A stretch of 64,000 nt of DNA from Chryseobacterium sp. MYb7 (lineage in GTDB: Bacteria; Bacteroidota; Bacteroidia; Flavobacteriales; Weeksellaceae). Below are positions 24,081 to 33,055 of the stretch, in pieces. The translations under genes were made by a program, and so were the position numbers. How positions within the stretch are numbered: position 1 is the stretch's first letter; each line of letters opens with the position of its first letter. The stretch lies in the NCBI RefSeq assembly GCF_002979455.1, contig NZ_PCOU01000019.1, positions 42,412 to 106,411 on the forward strand, written 5' to 3'. The notes beneath the pieces are model-generated. The model had not been told where the DNA came from. It saw nothing but the letters and a program-made list of their open reading frames with translations, and did not search any database.

Positions 24081-25373
24081 TTATTTCACGATAAGCTTTT
24101 TCGTCTCCGAATGGCCACCGTAAGTAATTTTTACAAGGTAATTCCCTGAAGCAAGGGTAGAAAGGTTAAGGTCCTGTTTGTAGAATCCTGCCTGATTAGT
24201 AAGTTCCTTAGAATATACTTTTTTGCCGGTAAGATCATACACTTCCACACTTCCTTTGTTCCCTGATTTTTCTTTAACATCAAAAAGAACAGTCACTTTT
24301 TTATCAGCTGTCGCCGGGTTTGGATAAATACCGAAAGAAGCTTTTTTACTTACTTCAGTAATTCCAAGAGTTTCCGTAATCTTTTTGTATTTGAAATACA
24401 TATTTCCCGTAGTGGCACCACCATTTGTAGTGAAGTACATTCTGTAGTAATCGTTTCCTTTTTTAACGTAGTATACAACATCACTTTTAACAGTTCCTAT
24501 GCCTTTCCATGAATGTCCAACTGTTGTAATAGCTGATGAAAAACTTGTCGTGGCAGGAATGGTAGAAGTTGCCGTTCCTTGAGTTTCCGGCTGTACCATT
24601 GCTACTTTAATGTTTGGGCTCTGGATTGCTCCGGAAAGTGGATACATCTGTACCCCCATATAGAATGTATAATATTTAGTAAATATGAAATCCCATGCAG
24701 TTCTTGATGGTTCCAGACTAGGAACTTTTGCTCCGGTATCAAATGAGAAATAATTAAAATAAGAATCATCTGTTCCATTAGCAACGGTTCTTGTTTCTGT
24801 AGCTCCCCATGCAGTACCGTTCCATTTTGAATATTTGAAGGTATATCCGGCGAAAGCATCTTCAATTGCAAACTTAACATAAGTTCCTGAAGCGTATTTC
24901 AAAACAAAAATAGCTTTTCCTTCAATATGGTGATTTACAGGGTTGTAAATTCCCCATCCCGTTGAAGGAATATTTGGGTTTGTAGAGGTCACAGGTCCCT
25001 GTTCAAAGGCTCCCTGGCTCCAGTCAGTCGTTTGATCCGGGTTGTAAAGTGGTGCTCCCCATGAAGAGAGGTTGCTGATATTAATATTATCCCAGTCTGC
25101 AAGGTTTGTAGAAGCAGTATATACCTCTATATCTTTTGCATCATTTATTCTTGTTCCGGCTGTATAAGGTGAGTTTCTATAAAAAGCAATATCCCAGCTA
25201 TTGGCAGGTTGAGAAACCATATTACCATCTGCAAGGTTTACGAACACTCTGTTTTGGTATCCGCTCCCCATTGTCATATTTACCTGTGAGTATCCCTGTG
25301 CATCAGTTTGTGCTAAAACAGTCTGCTGAACTGACATTGCCAATACTGAAGCCAATAATAGTTTTGTTTTCAT
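24081..25373 (-). CDS. T9SS-secreted HmuY-like haem-binding protein
   Basis: A 430-residue secreted protein. Signal peptide (to about 'TVLAQ'), then two HmuY-type units: 'QPANSWDIAFYRN' early and 'DSYFNYFSFDTGAKVPSLEPSRTAWDFIFTKYYTFYMG' in the middle, the latter matching the HmuY core '...P....WDi.FT.Y'. The C-terminal 75 residues ('FGIYPNPATADKKVTVLFDVKE...LASGNYLVKITYGGHSETKKLIVK') are a type A T9SS sorting domain. A Fur-like site at its promoter matches that of the divergent hmu operon, so it probably captures haem outside the cell. HmuY proteins are normally lipoproteins; here the anchoring is through T9SS instead. Confidence 0.85.
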   Translation of the reverse strand: MKTKLLLASVLAMSVQQTVLAQTDAQGYSQVNMTMGSGYQNRVFVNLADGNMVSQPANSWDIAFYRNSPYTAGTRINDAKDIEVYTASTNLADWDNINISNLSSWGAPLYNPDQTTDWSQGAFEQGPVTSTNPNIPSTGWGIYNPVNHHIEGKAIFVLKYASGTYVKFAIEDAFAGYTFKYSKWNGTAWGATETRTVANGTDDSYFNYFSFDTGAKVPSLEPSRTAWDFIFTKYYTFYMGVQMYPLSGAIQSPNIKVAMVQPETQGTATSTIPATTSFSSAITTVGHSWKGIGTVKSDVVYYVKKGNDYYRMYFTTNGGATTGNMYFKYKKITETLGITEVSKKASFGIYPNPATADKKVTVLFDVKEKSGNKGSVEVYDLTGKKVYSKELTNQAGFYKQDLNLSTLASGNYLVKITYGGHSETKKLIVK

Positions 25374-25409
25374 AATCTATTTTTTAAATCCTTATTTAGA
25401 ATGGTTCCA

Positions 25410-25445
25410 CAAAAGTATATAATTATTTTTAATCAGTCTAAATAA
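25410..25445 (-). promoter_or_regulatory. Promoter and Fur-like box of the T9SS HmuY-like gene
   Basis: Leftward TACTTTTG (-7, 25410-25417) is followed upstream by the 23-bp imperfect palindrome at 25423-25445 (TTATTTTTAATCAGTCTAAA plus TAA). The same 23-mer with one change lies at 26415-26437. A TTATTTAGAAT half-like motif precedes both promoters. The AT-rich 'TTATTTAGA..' form fits Fur-type iron boxes of Bacteroidetes; Fur binding itself is inference. Confidence 0.6.
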
Positions 25446-25510
25446 AAACATGATTTTTATCGTGTTTTTATTTTAATTGTAGGTTTAAAACGGTAAAATA
25501 AGAGCACGAA

Positions 25511-25541
25511 AAAGCCGGAAGGAAGTAATCCCGCCGGCTTT
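25511..25541 (-). terminator. Intrinsic terminator of the leftward choice-of-anchor gene
   Basis: AAAGCCGG...CCGGCTTT with a poly-A run on the + strand at its left edge, giving a U-run for leftward transcripts. Confidence 0.75.
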
Positions 25542-25569
25542 ATAAAGGCTGATAATAGTCTAATAAACC

Positions 25570-26373
25570 TTATTTCTTGATGAATTTTGATTGGATCAAT
25601 TTTCCTTCTGCAGTTTCAATATTCATGAAATACACTCCTGTATGAAGTGCGCTGATATCAAATCTTTGTCCGTTCAGTTTTCCTTCAGCTGCTTTTTGAC
25701 CAGCTGCAGAATAAATCTGGATATTCTTAGGATCTTTTTTGCTGATAAACTGCAATGCTGTATCATCTGAAGTCGTTGTAAACTTTATATTTTCTGCTGA
25801 CTTTGAAGTGTCATTAACGCCTAATGAGCCTGCGGGAGTAAGAACTACATTGTCTAATCTCAAAGCCTGGTGGTTGGCTGTTGCCGAAAATTTAAATGCA
25901 ATGTATTGATATGCTGAAGCAGGTACATTTATAGTAGTCACTACAGCCGTACCATTCGTCATCGGAACAGGGCTTCCTAATGAAGTAAAAGTGGACATGT
26001 CAGTAGGACTTACTACAAGACCCATTTCAACACTTCCTGAACCTGGAGCTCCTCCAATTCTTAATGTTGTAATAGATAATGTCTGACCTCCGGTTGGGGC
26101 AGCAATCTGAGGAGATACTAAATAAAAGGGTGTATTCGGTGAGAACAGAGAGTATGCCTGGATGTATTTGTCTGCAGCTCCGGGAGCTTCAACAGAAAGT
26201 CTGGGTGCTACGCTGGCATCTGTAACAGAAATTTGAGTAGTCCATCCATTCTGAGGTAGAGATCCATCTCCGGCATTCGCAAAAGAATCAAAGTTTTCAT
26301 TAATGCTATTCATCTGTGCATTCATACCAAATGCTGTAAGCATTAAACCTCCAATAAGTAATCTTAGTGTCAT
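25570..26373 (-). CDS. T9SS-secreted choice-of-anchor J-type protein of the haem locus
   Basis: A 267-residue secreted protein. A signal peptide ends near 'GMNAQ'; 'INENFDSFANAGDGSLPQNGWTTQ...FYLVSPQI...QYIAFKFSATANHQALRLDNVVL' is the cleaved-adhesin/choice-of-anchor J jelly roll; the tail ('IQIYSAAGQKAAEGKLNGQRFDISALHTGVYFMNIETAEGKLIQSKFIKK') is a type A T9SS domain. It is transcribed divergently from the hmu operon across a shared 99-bp control region with a Fur-like box. A role as a surface haemoprotein- or haem-binding adhesin is inferred from that pairing only. Confidence 0.82.
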   Translation of the reverse strand: MTLRLLIGGLMLTAFGMNAQMNSINENFDSFANAGDGSLPQNGWTTQISVTDASVAPRLSVEAPGAADKYIQAYSLFSPNTPFYLVSPQIAAPTGGQTLSITTLRIGGAPGSGSVEMGLVVSPTDMSTFTSLGSPVPMTNGTAVVTTINVPASAYQYIAFKFSATANHQALRLDNVVLTPAGSLGVNDTSKSAENIKFTTTSDDTALQFISKKDPKNIQIYSAAGQKAAEGKLNGQRFDISALHTGVYFMNIETAEGKLIQSKFIKK

Positions 26374-26401
26374 AACTTTATTTTTATTTAGAATTATTAT
26401 A

Positions 26402-26450
26402 CAAAAATATGTAATTATTTTTAATGAGTCTAAATAAAGTTTTATATTTG
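26402..26450. promoter_or_regulatory. Divergent control region of the haem locus
   Basis: Leftward -7 box TATTTTTG (26402-26409) and rightward -7 box TATATTTG (26443-26450) flank a 23-bp Fur-like imperfect palindrome (26415-26437, core ATTTTTAATGAGTCTAAAT). One bound repressor here could shut both the T9SS adhesin and the hmu operon. The rightward box lies 22 bases before the hmuR ATG. Confidence 0.65.
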
Positions 26451-26472
26451 CTGAAAATTTTTCTCAATAGTT

Positions 26473-28608
26473 ATGAAGAAGAAAGTGATTACCGTTTTGT
26501 CACTGTCCATTACTTTTTGGATGAATGCACAACAAAAAGATTCTCTGAATAAAAATAATATTGATGAAGTTGTGATAACTGGTCAGTATATGCAACAGTC
26601 AATCAATAAATCAATATACAAAGTAGAGGTGATTGATGCACAGCAAATCAAAAATATGGCTGTTACCAATGTTGCCGAAGTTTTAAATCAAAATCTGAAT
26701 ATTTTAATAGAACCGAACAGAGGCTCAGGAAATTCCAGTGCCAATATTATGGGATTGAGTGGGGCTTATACCAAAATTCTTATTGACAATATTCCTGTTG
26801 TGAGTGATGAAGGGATGGGAAATCTGGTAGATCTTACCAAGATTAACGTTAATAATATTGAACGTATTGAGGTGGTAAAAGGTTCCATGGGTGTAGAATA
26901 TGGTAATAATGCCTTAGCTGGTGTGATTAATATAATTACCAAGAAAAGCTATAGTAAAAAAGTTTCGATTCTGGCTTCTTTGCAGGAAGAAACAGTTAAT
27001 AAAGATTATGACTGGTTTAAAAAAGGAAATGGCCGCCACATCCAATCATTAAATGTTGGATATAGAATAAATGACAACTGGTCTGTTTCTGCAGATATTA
27101 ATCATAATGATTTTCAGGGTTATAAAGGAAACCTTCAGGGGTATAAATACTTTAGCGAAAGTAATGACGGACAGCGTGGTTATGACTGGCAGCCTAAAGA
27201 TCAGATCACAACCAACGGCGTGATACGCTACAGTAAAAATAATACGAGTTTTTACTATAAAATGAATTTCCTTTCCGAAAAAATCAATTATTACAATCCG
27301 TTAGTAAGTGAACTTTACCTTGGAGGAGGTAACAGAACCTATACAGCACAAGATATTGATTATGATACCAAAAGATGGATTCATCAATTTAATATCCAGA
27401 CTAAAATAGGAAGAATCAATTACAACGGAGATTTCTCTTATCAGACACAGGAAAGGAAGTCACAACACTATACTTACGATGTTCCGAGCAGACATGAACT
27501 GTCAAGAGATGAAAGCCAGACTTTCTATAAGTCTGATGTACTTTATTCCAGAGGGATGTTCAGTAACTTTTTGAACAGTGATAAAATTAATTTTCAGTTA
27601 GGATATGAGCTGGACAGAACAAAAGGTTTTGCTGGCGCTACCACATTTGAAAGCAACAATAACGGAAGAGATATTCAGCGTTCCATATTCAATTATGCTA
27701 ATTTCTTATCTGCAGAATGGAATGTGAACAATTGGTTTTCCCTGCGTCCGGGGGTAAGACTCGCGTTGAGTGATAAATTCGATTCTCAGTATAATTATTC
27801 AACAACTCTAAGGTTTAAAACCACTGCAAAATCTGATATCCGTTTGGTCTTCGGTTCTGCAAACAGATTCCCTACCTACGATGAATTATACACTTTTGTA
27901 GTAGATAATAACCATGATATCAGAGGAAATGAAAATCTGAAACCTGAAACGGGATATTCAACATCTTTATTCTGGGATTATGCAACAGCTAATTCAAACG
28001 ACTGGAAATTTAATTTCAGTGCTTCAGGAATGTTTTTAGATGTAAAAAACAGGATTGAAAGTGTAATTGTCAACAATAGTCCTCTACAAATTACCTATTT
28101 AAATGTTGATAATTATAAGTCTCTATTGTTCGGGGGAGGGGTAAATGTAAGAAAAGGAGACCTTTCTTTGAATGCAGGTGTTTCAGTAATGGGAGTTTCT
28201 CAAGTTCTTAATACCGGAAATATTACTTCACCGGATGATTACAATTTTTATGCTGAAGCGAATCTGGCAGCCAACTATACATTTCCTTATACGAAAACGT
28301 TATTTGCTCTTTATTACAAATATACAGGAGCTCAGAAACGATATACCCATAAGACAAACCTGCAGGATCCAAAAGATCCGGGACAATATGTGCTTGGAGA
28401 AATTGGTGATTATAATATGATGAACTTCACAGTAAGCCAGCCTTTCTTTAAAAATCATTTTGAAATCAGTGTAGGGGTTAAAAATATTTTTGATGTCACC
28501 TCTGTCAGAAATACAATACAGTCAGGCAATAGCCACAACGCTGCTGCAGATCAACAGAATCTATTCTATGGCAGAAGCTATTTTGCCAGATTAAATTATA
28601 ATTTCTAA
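26473..28608 (+). CDS. hmuR: TonB-dependent haem receptor
   Basis: A 711-residue outer-membrane receptor. Signal peptide (to 'WMNAQ'), TonB box-like 'IDEVVITG', plug domain (about residues 45-160, 'VTNVAEVLNQNLNILIEPNRGSGNSSANIMGLSGAYTKILIDNIPV...IERIEVVKGSMGVEYGNNALAGVINIITKK'), then a 22-strand barrel ending in 'LNYNF'. It imports substrate with energy from TonB-ExbBD. The haem assignment comes from the operon: HmuY, a haem-type ABC importer and HmuS follow at close spacing. First gene of the unit. Confidence 0.92.
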   Translation: MKKKVITVLSLSITFWMNAQQKDSLNKNNIDEVVITGQYMQQSINKSIYKVEVIDAQQIKNMAVTNVAEVLNQNLNILIEPNRGSGNSSANIMGLSGAYTKILIDNIPVVSDEGMGNLVDLTKINVNNIERIEVVKGSMGVEYGNNALAGVINIITKKSYSKKVSILASLQEETVNKDYDWFKKGNGRHIQSLNVGYRINDNWSVSADINHNDFQGYKGNLQGYKYFSESNDGQRGYDWQPKDQITTNGVIRYSKNNTSFYYKMNFLSEKINYYNPLVSELYLGGGNRTYTAQDIDYDTKRWIHQFNIQTKIGRINYNGDFSYQTQERKSQHYTYDVPSRHELSRDESQTFYKSDVLYSRGMFSNFLNSDKINFQLGYELDRTKGFAGATTFESNNNGRDIQRSIFNYANFLSAEWNVNNWFSLRPGVRLALSDKFDSQYNYSTTLRFKTTAKSDIRLVFGSANRFPTYDELYTFVVDNNHDIRGNENLKPETGYSTSLFWDYATANSNDWKFNFSASGMFLDVKNRIESVIVNNSPLQITYLNVDNYKSLLFGGGVNVRKGDLSLNAGVSVMGVSQVLNTGNITSPDDYNFYAEANLAANYTFPYTKTLFALYYKYTGAQKRYTHKTNLQDPKDPGQYVLGEIGDYNMMNFTVSQPFFKNHFEISVGVKNIFDVTSVRNTIQSGNSHNAAADQQNLFYGRSYFARLNYNF

Positions 28609-28618
28609 AGGATTAAAA

Positions 28619-29701
28619 ATGAAAAAAATACTATTTTCCCTTTTAATAGGAGCTTCTTTTATATCTCAATCTTGTATTAATGATAATGAAGATGCTGTTA
28701 TGGTAGCACCATCTGATGGAGCTGTTGTTAATCCAAATGTAGGAGGAGCCACTCAGCCCAATCAGGTTTGGATTGATTTAGGTACCAATACGGAGGCTAC
28801 AACCAAAAGAACAGACTGGGATTTTGCATTCTATACAGGGAATTCGTTTAAAGTAGTTTTGAACTCGTCTATCATGATGGCGGCAGGTAAGATCCCTAAT
28901 GCAACCAATATAGATTTGGTTACAGATGCAAGTGTTACTGCATTAAAAGAGCAGGTTCAGGTAGCGAACTTCAATCCTGCCAATGAAGCCTATATTGATG
29001 ACGTAAAAGGTAATTTCCCTACAGGCAATACCGCAATAGAAGAAATCAAAGCTGATGATTCCCAAAATGGCGTTTATCTTGTTAATATGGGAAGAAAGAT
29101 CTTTACAGGAAATGTTCCTACAGGATCAGTAACTACAGGAGGTGATAGTAGAGGATGGATGAAAGTTCAGGTGGTAAGATCAGGAGCTAACTACAAAATA
29201 AAATATGCTGAACTCAATGCTACAGAGCATAAAGAATTAACCATTACCAAAAACACAGCCTACAACTACAATTTTGTAAGCCTGGAAAAAAATAGTGAGG
29301 TAACAATACAGCCGGAAAAAAAGAAATGGGATCTGTGCTTCACCGTATTTACCAATCTGATTGCCGGAGCGGGAAGTTATATCTATGCAGATTTTGTGCT
29401 TTCGAATAATGTAGGTGGAGTAGGTGCTTATGAAGTAAAAGTAACTTCAGGATCAGGGGTAGAAGCATACAATAACTTCAAAACCTCAGATATTGATCCT
29501 TCCAAGTTTATTTATAATGACCAGAGAGTGATTGGAGGAAACTGGAGAAATCCTGTAGGTGCCAATGGGCTTGAAGTATATGGTGACCGATTCTATGTGA
29601 TTAAAGATGCCGAAGGATATTATTTTAAATTAAGATTTACAAGAATAACCAATACGGCTGGAGAACGTGGAAGACCTCAATTTGAATACAAACCTTTATA
29701 A
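28619..29701 (+). CDS. hmuY: HmuY family haem-binding lipoprotein
   Basis: A 360-residue surface lipoprotein: signal 'MKKILFSLLIGASFISQSC' with acylated Cys19. The HmuY core occurs twice in outline, as 'TTKRTDWDFAFYTGNSF' and 'YNYNFVSLEKNSEVTIQPEKKKWDLCFTVFTNL', the second being the classic motif. HmuY-type haemophores extract haem from host proteins and hand it to HmuR. It lies 10 bp after hmuR. The related T9SS protein at 24081 suggests the locus uses two HmuY-like carriers with different anchoring. Confidence 0.92.
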   Translation: MKKILFSLLIGASFISQSCINDNEDAVMVAPSDGAVVNPNVGGATQPNQVWIDLGTNTEATTKRTDWDFAFYTGNSFKVVLNSSIMMAAGKIPNATNIDLVTDASVTALKEQVQVANFNPANEAYIDDVKGNFPTGNTAIEEIKADDSQNGVYLVNMGRKIFTGNVPTGSVTTGGDSRGWMKVQVVRSGANYKIKYAELNATEHKELTITKNTAYNYNFVSLEKNSEVTIQPEKKKWDLCFTVFTNLIAGAGSYIYADFVLSNNVGGVGAYEVKVTSGSGVEAYNNFKTSDIDPSKFIYNDQRVIGGNWRNPVGANGLEVYGDRFYVIKDAEGYYFKLRFTRITNTAGERGRPQFEYKPL

Positions 29702-29722
29702 ATAATCAAATAATAGTATATC

Positions 29723-30601
29723 ATGAAAAAATTCATCCTTGCAGCATCTGTACTTGTAGCAGTCTATTCTTGCAAAAAAGCAGAAGCAGGAACAAAAGAA
29801 AATACAACAGAAGTTACTTCTGAAGCACCAAAAACCAACAATAAAATAGTAACATTAAACGGAGGAATTACTGAAATTGTAGCGGCTCTTGGCCACGAAA
29901 AAGAAATCGTAGCAACAGATGTTACAAGTACTTACCCTGCCTCTTTGAAAGCTACTGCTAAAGATTTAGGACACATGAGATCCATGACGATTGAGCCGAT
30001 CATGGCGGTAAATCCTACATTGATTCTGGCTTCTGATAAAGATATCAACCCTGAATTAATGGGAAAAATCAAATCTTCCGGGATCAAAACTGAAGTTTTC
30101 AAACAGGAATATACTGTTGAAGGAACTAAAAAACTGATCGAACAGGTAGCAAAAACAATCGGAAATACAGATTATCAGAAATTAAATGATAAAATTGATG
30201 CTGACTTGAAACAGGTACAGCCTATTGCTAAAAAACCAAAAGTATTGTTCATCTATGCCAGAGGAAACATGCTGATGGTAAGCGGTAAAAATACCCCAAT
30301 GGCTTCATTGATTACCCTTGCAGGCGGAGAAAATGCAGTCACTGATTTTGAAGATTTCAAACCTTTGACACCAGAAGCCGTAGTAAAAGCTAATCCTGAC
30401 GTACTATTCTTCTTTGAAACTGGTCTACAGGGAGCAGGAGGAAATGAAGGAGCATTAAAAATGCCGGGAGTATCTCAAACCAATGCAGGTAAAAACAAAA
30501 AGATTATTGCAATGGACGGAGGTTTAGTATCAGGTTTTGGACCGAGAGTAGGAGAAGCAGCAGTAGGATTAAACAAACTTTTAATTGAAAGCACAAAGTA
30601 A
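29723..30601 (+). CDS. hmuT: Haem ABC transporter substrate-binding lipoprotein
   Basis: A 292-residue periplasmic-binding protein of the haem/cobalamin type III cluster. Lipobox 'VAVYSC' (Cys17); 'KIVTLNGGITEIVAALGHEKEIVATDVTSTYP' and 'LGHMRSMTIEPIMAVNPTLILASD' are the typical N-lobe wording of HmuT/BtuF-like proteins. It carries haem to the HmuUV permease. It follows hmuY by 21 bp and its end overlaps the hmuU start. Confidence 0.92.
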   Translation: MKKFILAASVLVAVYSCKKAEAGTKENTTEVTSEAPKTNNKIVTLNGGITEIVAALGHEKEIVATDVTSTYPASLKATAKDLGHMRSMTIEPIMAVNPTLILASDKDINPELMGKIKSSGIKTEVFKQEYTVEGTKKLIEQVAKTIGNTDYQKLNDKIDADLKQVQPIAKKPKVLFIYARGNMLMVSGKNTPMASLITLAGGENAVTDFEDFKPLTPEAVVKANPDVLFFFETGLQGAGGNEGALKMPGVSQTNAGKNKKIIAMDGGLVSGFGPRVGEAAVGLNKLLIESTK

Positions 30602-31625
30602 ACTATACTTTTATCTTATTATTAGTGCAGTACTGCTTGCTATTATAGCAGTACTGTCACTTAATACAGGCGTTTATGATTTTGGAGAAAAATCTCCGTT
30701 CATGGCACTGTGGCAATTTATAAAAGGAAATTCCGGTTTATCACTCAGTGATAAATATGTGATTTGGGACGTAAGAGCAGCCAGAATTATTATGGCCATT
30801 TTAGTAGGAAGTATGCTGTCGGTTTCAGGAACGAGTCTTCAGGGACTTTTCAAGAATCCGCTGGCAACGGGAGATTTAATAGGACTTACATCAGGAGCAA
30901 CATTACTGGCAGCCATTGCGATTGTTTTAGGAGGACATTTCAAAGAATATCTTCCTGAAGCTGTACAATTTTCACTGGTAGGAATAGCGGCTTTTATCGG
31001 TTCTTTTTTATCAATGATGCTGGTTTACAGAATTTCAACAAGCGGAGGAAAAACAAATGTAGTCATGATGTTGCTTACCGGAGTTGCCATAACCGCTATT
31101 GGTTTTTCAATCACCGGATTTTTGATCTATATTTCAAAAGATGAACAGTTAAGAGATCTTACTTTCTGGAATTTAGGAAGTCTGGCAGCCGCTACATGGA
31201 CGAAGAATATCATTCTGGCCGTTGTTGCGATCATTGCTTATATTATTTTACTTCCAAAAGGAAAAGCTTTGAATGCAATGATGCTGGGAGAGAAAGATGC
31301 GCAGCATCTGGGAATCAACGTGGAAAGACTGAAAAAGCAGATCATCATCATCGTAGCTTTAATGGTAGGAAGTTGTGTGGCATTCTCAGGAACCATTGGT
31401 TTTGTAGGTCTTATTGTACCTTATATTTTAAGATTGTTATTCAAATCCAATTACACATTTATTTTGCCATTATCAGCAATGTGTGGAAGCATTTTGTTAT
31501 TAACGGCAGATACCTTCAGCAGAAGTATTGTGGAACCGTCAGAGCTGCCGATCGGAATTTTAACAGCCTTAATGGGAGGCCCTATTTTTATCGCTATTTT
31601 GGTTAAATTTAAAAAATCACTGTAA
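30585..31625 (+). CDS. hmuU: Haem ABC transporter permease (FecCD family)
   Basis: A 346-residue inner-membrane permease with about ten helices. Family marks include 'WDVRAARIIMAILVGSMLSVSGTSLQGLFKNPLATGDLIGLTSGA', 'LLTGVAITAIG' and 'GTIGFVGLIVPYILRLLF'. The only good start is the TTG at 30585, giving a 17-bp overlap with hmuT and implying coupling; the next in-frame ATG would remove the first helix. The ATP-binding gene follows with an overlapping TAATG. Confidence 0.92.
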   Translation: MKAQSKLYFYLIISAVLLAIIAVLSLNTGVYDFGEKSPFMALWQFIKGNSGLSLSDKYVIWDVRAARIIMAILVGSMLSVSGTSLQGLFKNPLATGDLIGLTSGATLLAAIAIVLGGHFKEYLPEAVQFSLVGIAAFIGSFLSMMLVYRISTSGGKTNVVMMLLTGVAITAIGFSITGFLIYISKDEQLRDLTFWNLGSLAAATWTKNIILAVVAIIAYIILLPKGKALNAMMLGEKDAQHLGINVERLKKQIIIIVALMVGSCVAFSGTIGFVGLIVPYILRLLFKSNYTFILPLSAMCGSILLLTADTFSRSIVEPSELPIGILTALMGGPIFIAILVKFKKSL

Positions 31626-32398
31626 TGATCAAGGCACACCAGATCAATTATAAACATAAAGAATTCAGAATTCTGGACGGGGTAGATGTCTCTCTGGAAT
31701 ACGGTGAATTTTTGGCCATTGTGGGACCCAACGGAGCAGGGAAGTCAAGTCTTCTGAGCGTATTGGCAGATGAAGTAAAATCCGGACATAACAAAGTCTT
31801 GTTTAAAGATAAACCCATCAGAGAATGGAATATACAAGAACTTTCAAAGCACAAAGCAAAGTTCTCACAGCATAACAGCAACGATATTCCGCTTGAGGTA
31901 AAAGATGTGATCATGATGGGAAGGTATCCATATTTCGATGCCCAGCCCGGAAAAGAAGATCTGGAAGCCATGAATAATATGATGTACGAAACGGATATTT
32001 TTCACCTGAAAGAAAGAGAATACAACACCCTTTCAGGAGGAGAAAAGCAACGTGTACATCTTTCAAGAGTTATGGCTCAGCTTGAAAATGATATTGCCCA
32101 CAAACTCGTTTTTCTAGACGAGCCTTTGAATAATTTAGATATAAAACATCAGTATAAAGCGCTGGAAATCATCAAAAATTTCACAAAAAAAGCCAACAGT
32201 GCTATTGTTGTTTTGCATGATCTGAACCTGGCTGCACAATTTGCAGATAAGATTTTATTAATGAAATCAGGACAGGTTTCCGCCTATGGAACACCACAGG
32301 AAGTTTTTACTGCAGAAAATATAAGCAATGCCTATAATTTTCCCTGTACCATTTGCGAACATCCTATAACCAATAACCCAATGATCATTTTTGGATAA
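31625..32398 (+). CDS. hmuV: Haem ABC transporter ATP-binding protein
   Basis: A 257-residue ABC ATPase: Walker A 'GPNGAGKS' (34-41), signature 'LSGGEKQRV', Walker B 'LVFLDEPLNNLD' and H-loop 'VVLHDLN'. Its start codon overlaps the hmuU stop (TAATG) so the two are co-translated. Together HmuTUV bring haem across the inner membrane. Confidence 0.95.
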   Translation: MIKAHQINYKHKEFRILDGVDVSLEYGEFLAIVGPNGAGKSSLLSVLADEVKSGHNKVLFKDKPIREWNIQELSKHKAKFSQHNSNDIPLEVKDVIMMGRYPYFDAQPGKEDLEAMNNMMYETDIFHLKEREYNTLSGGEKQRVHLSRVMAQLENDIAHKLVFLDEPLNNLDIKHQYKALEIIKNFTKKANSAIVVLHDLNLAAQFADKILLMKSGQVSAYGTPQEVFTAENISNAYNFPCTICEHPITNNPMIIFG

Positions 32399-32400
32399 CC

Positions 32401-33051
32401 ATGGAAAAAGACGAACTCAAAATTCTTGCACAGAATCTTGCCAATCCTCAGGGTGAAAAAGGCATCGAGATTGGTGAAATGATGAATGCAACTAATATCA
32501 GCATGACGTTGGAAAGCATCAAAACATTGGTGATTGATGACGAGCAGCAGATCCTTGAAATAGGACACGGTAACGCCGCTCATCTGAAAAGTATAATGAG
32601 TCTTGCCAAAAACCTCAGATATACAGGAATTGATATTTCTGAAACCATGCACAATGAAGCCAAAAGACTCAATAAAGAATTTGAAAGCGAGGCAGATTTT
32701 GTTCTGTATGAAGGTAAAAAGCTCCCTTTTCGGGGTAGATCTTTTGATAAAATATTTACAGTAAACACAGTCTATTTCTGGGAAAATCCGGTAGAATTTC
32801 TAAATGAGATTTACAGAGTTTTGAAAGATGACGGAACGTTCGTCCTTACGTTTGGACAAAGAGAATTCATGGAAAAACTGCCGTTTACGGAGTATGATTT
32901 CACCTTATACAGCAACAGTGAAATGGAAGAACTCATCTCCAAAAGCCGCTTTAAAAGAATGAAAACTTCTGAAAAAGAAGAAGAAATAAAAAGTAAAACA
33001 GGAAACGAAACAATACGAAGAATTTATACAATTTTAACCATAAAAAAGTAA
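32401..33051 (+). CDS. Class I SAM-dependent methyltransferase within the haem operon
   Basis: A 216-residue Rossmann-fold methyltransferase. Motif I is 'ILEIGHGNAAHLK', later 'FTVNTVYFWENPVEFLNEIYRVLKDDGTFVLTFGQREFM' is the methyltransferase_11 post-motif pattern. It lies 2 bp after hmuV and 4 bp before hmuS, so it is firmly inside the haem operon, yet no methylation step is part of classic haem uptake. Possible roles are a haem-degradation product, an anaerobic radical-type process or unrelated housekeeping; the sequence does not decide. Confidence 0.85.
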   Translation: MEKDELKILAQNLANPQGEKGIEIGEMMNATNISMTLESIKTLVIDDEQQILEIGHGNAAHLKSIMSLAKNLRYTGIDISETMHNEAKRLNKEFESEADFVLYEGKKLPFRGRSFDKIFTVNTVYFWENPVEFLNEIYRVLKDDGTFVLTFGQREFMEKLPFTEYDFTLYSNSEMEELISKSRFKRMKTSEKEEEIKSKTGNETIRRIYTILTIKK

Positions 33052-33055
33052 AGTA

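Noticed and set aside
26384..26394. TTATTTAGAAT as a separate second Fur site
   Set aside because: It resembles half of the Fur-like palindrome and is present before both T9SS promoters, but alone lacks a second arm, so it was only mentioned with the main sites.
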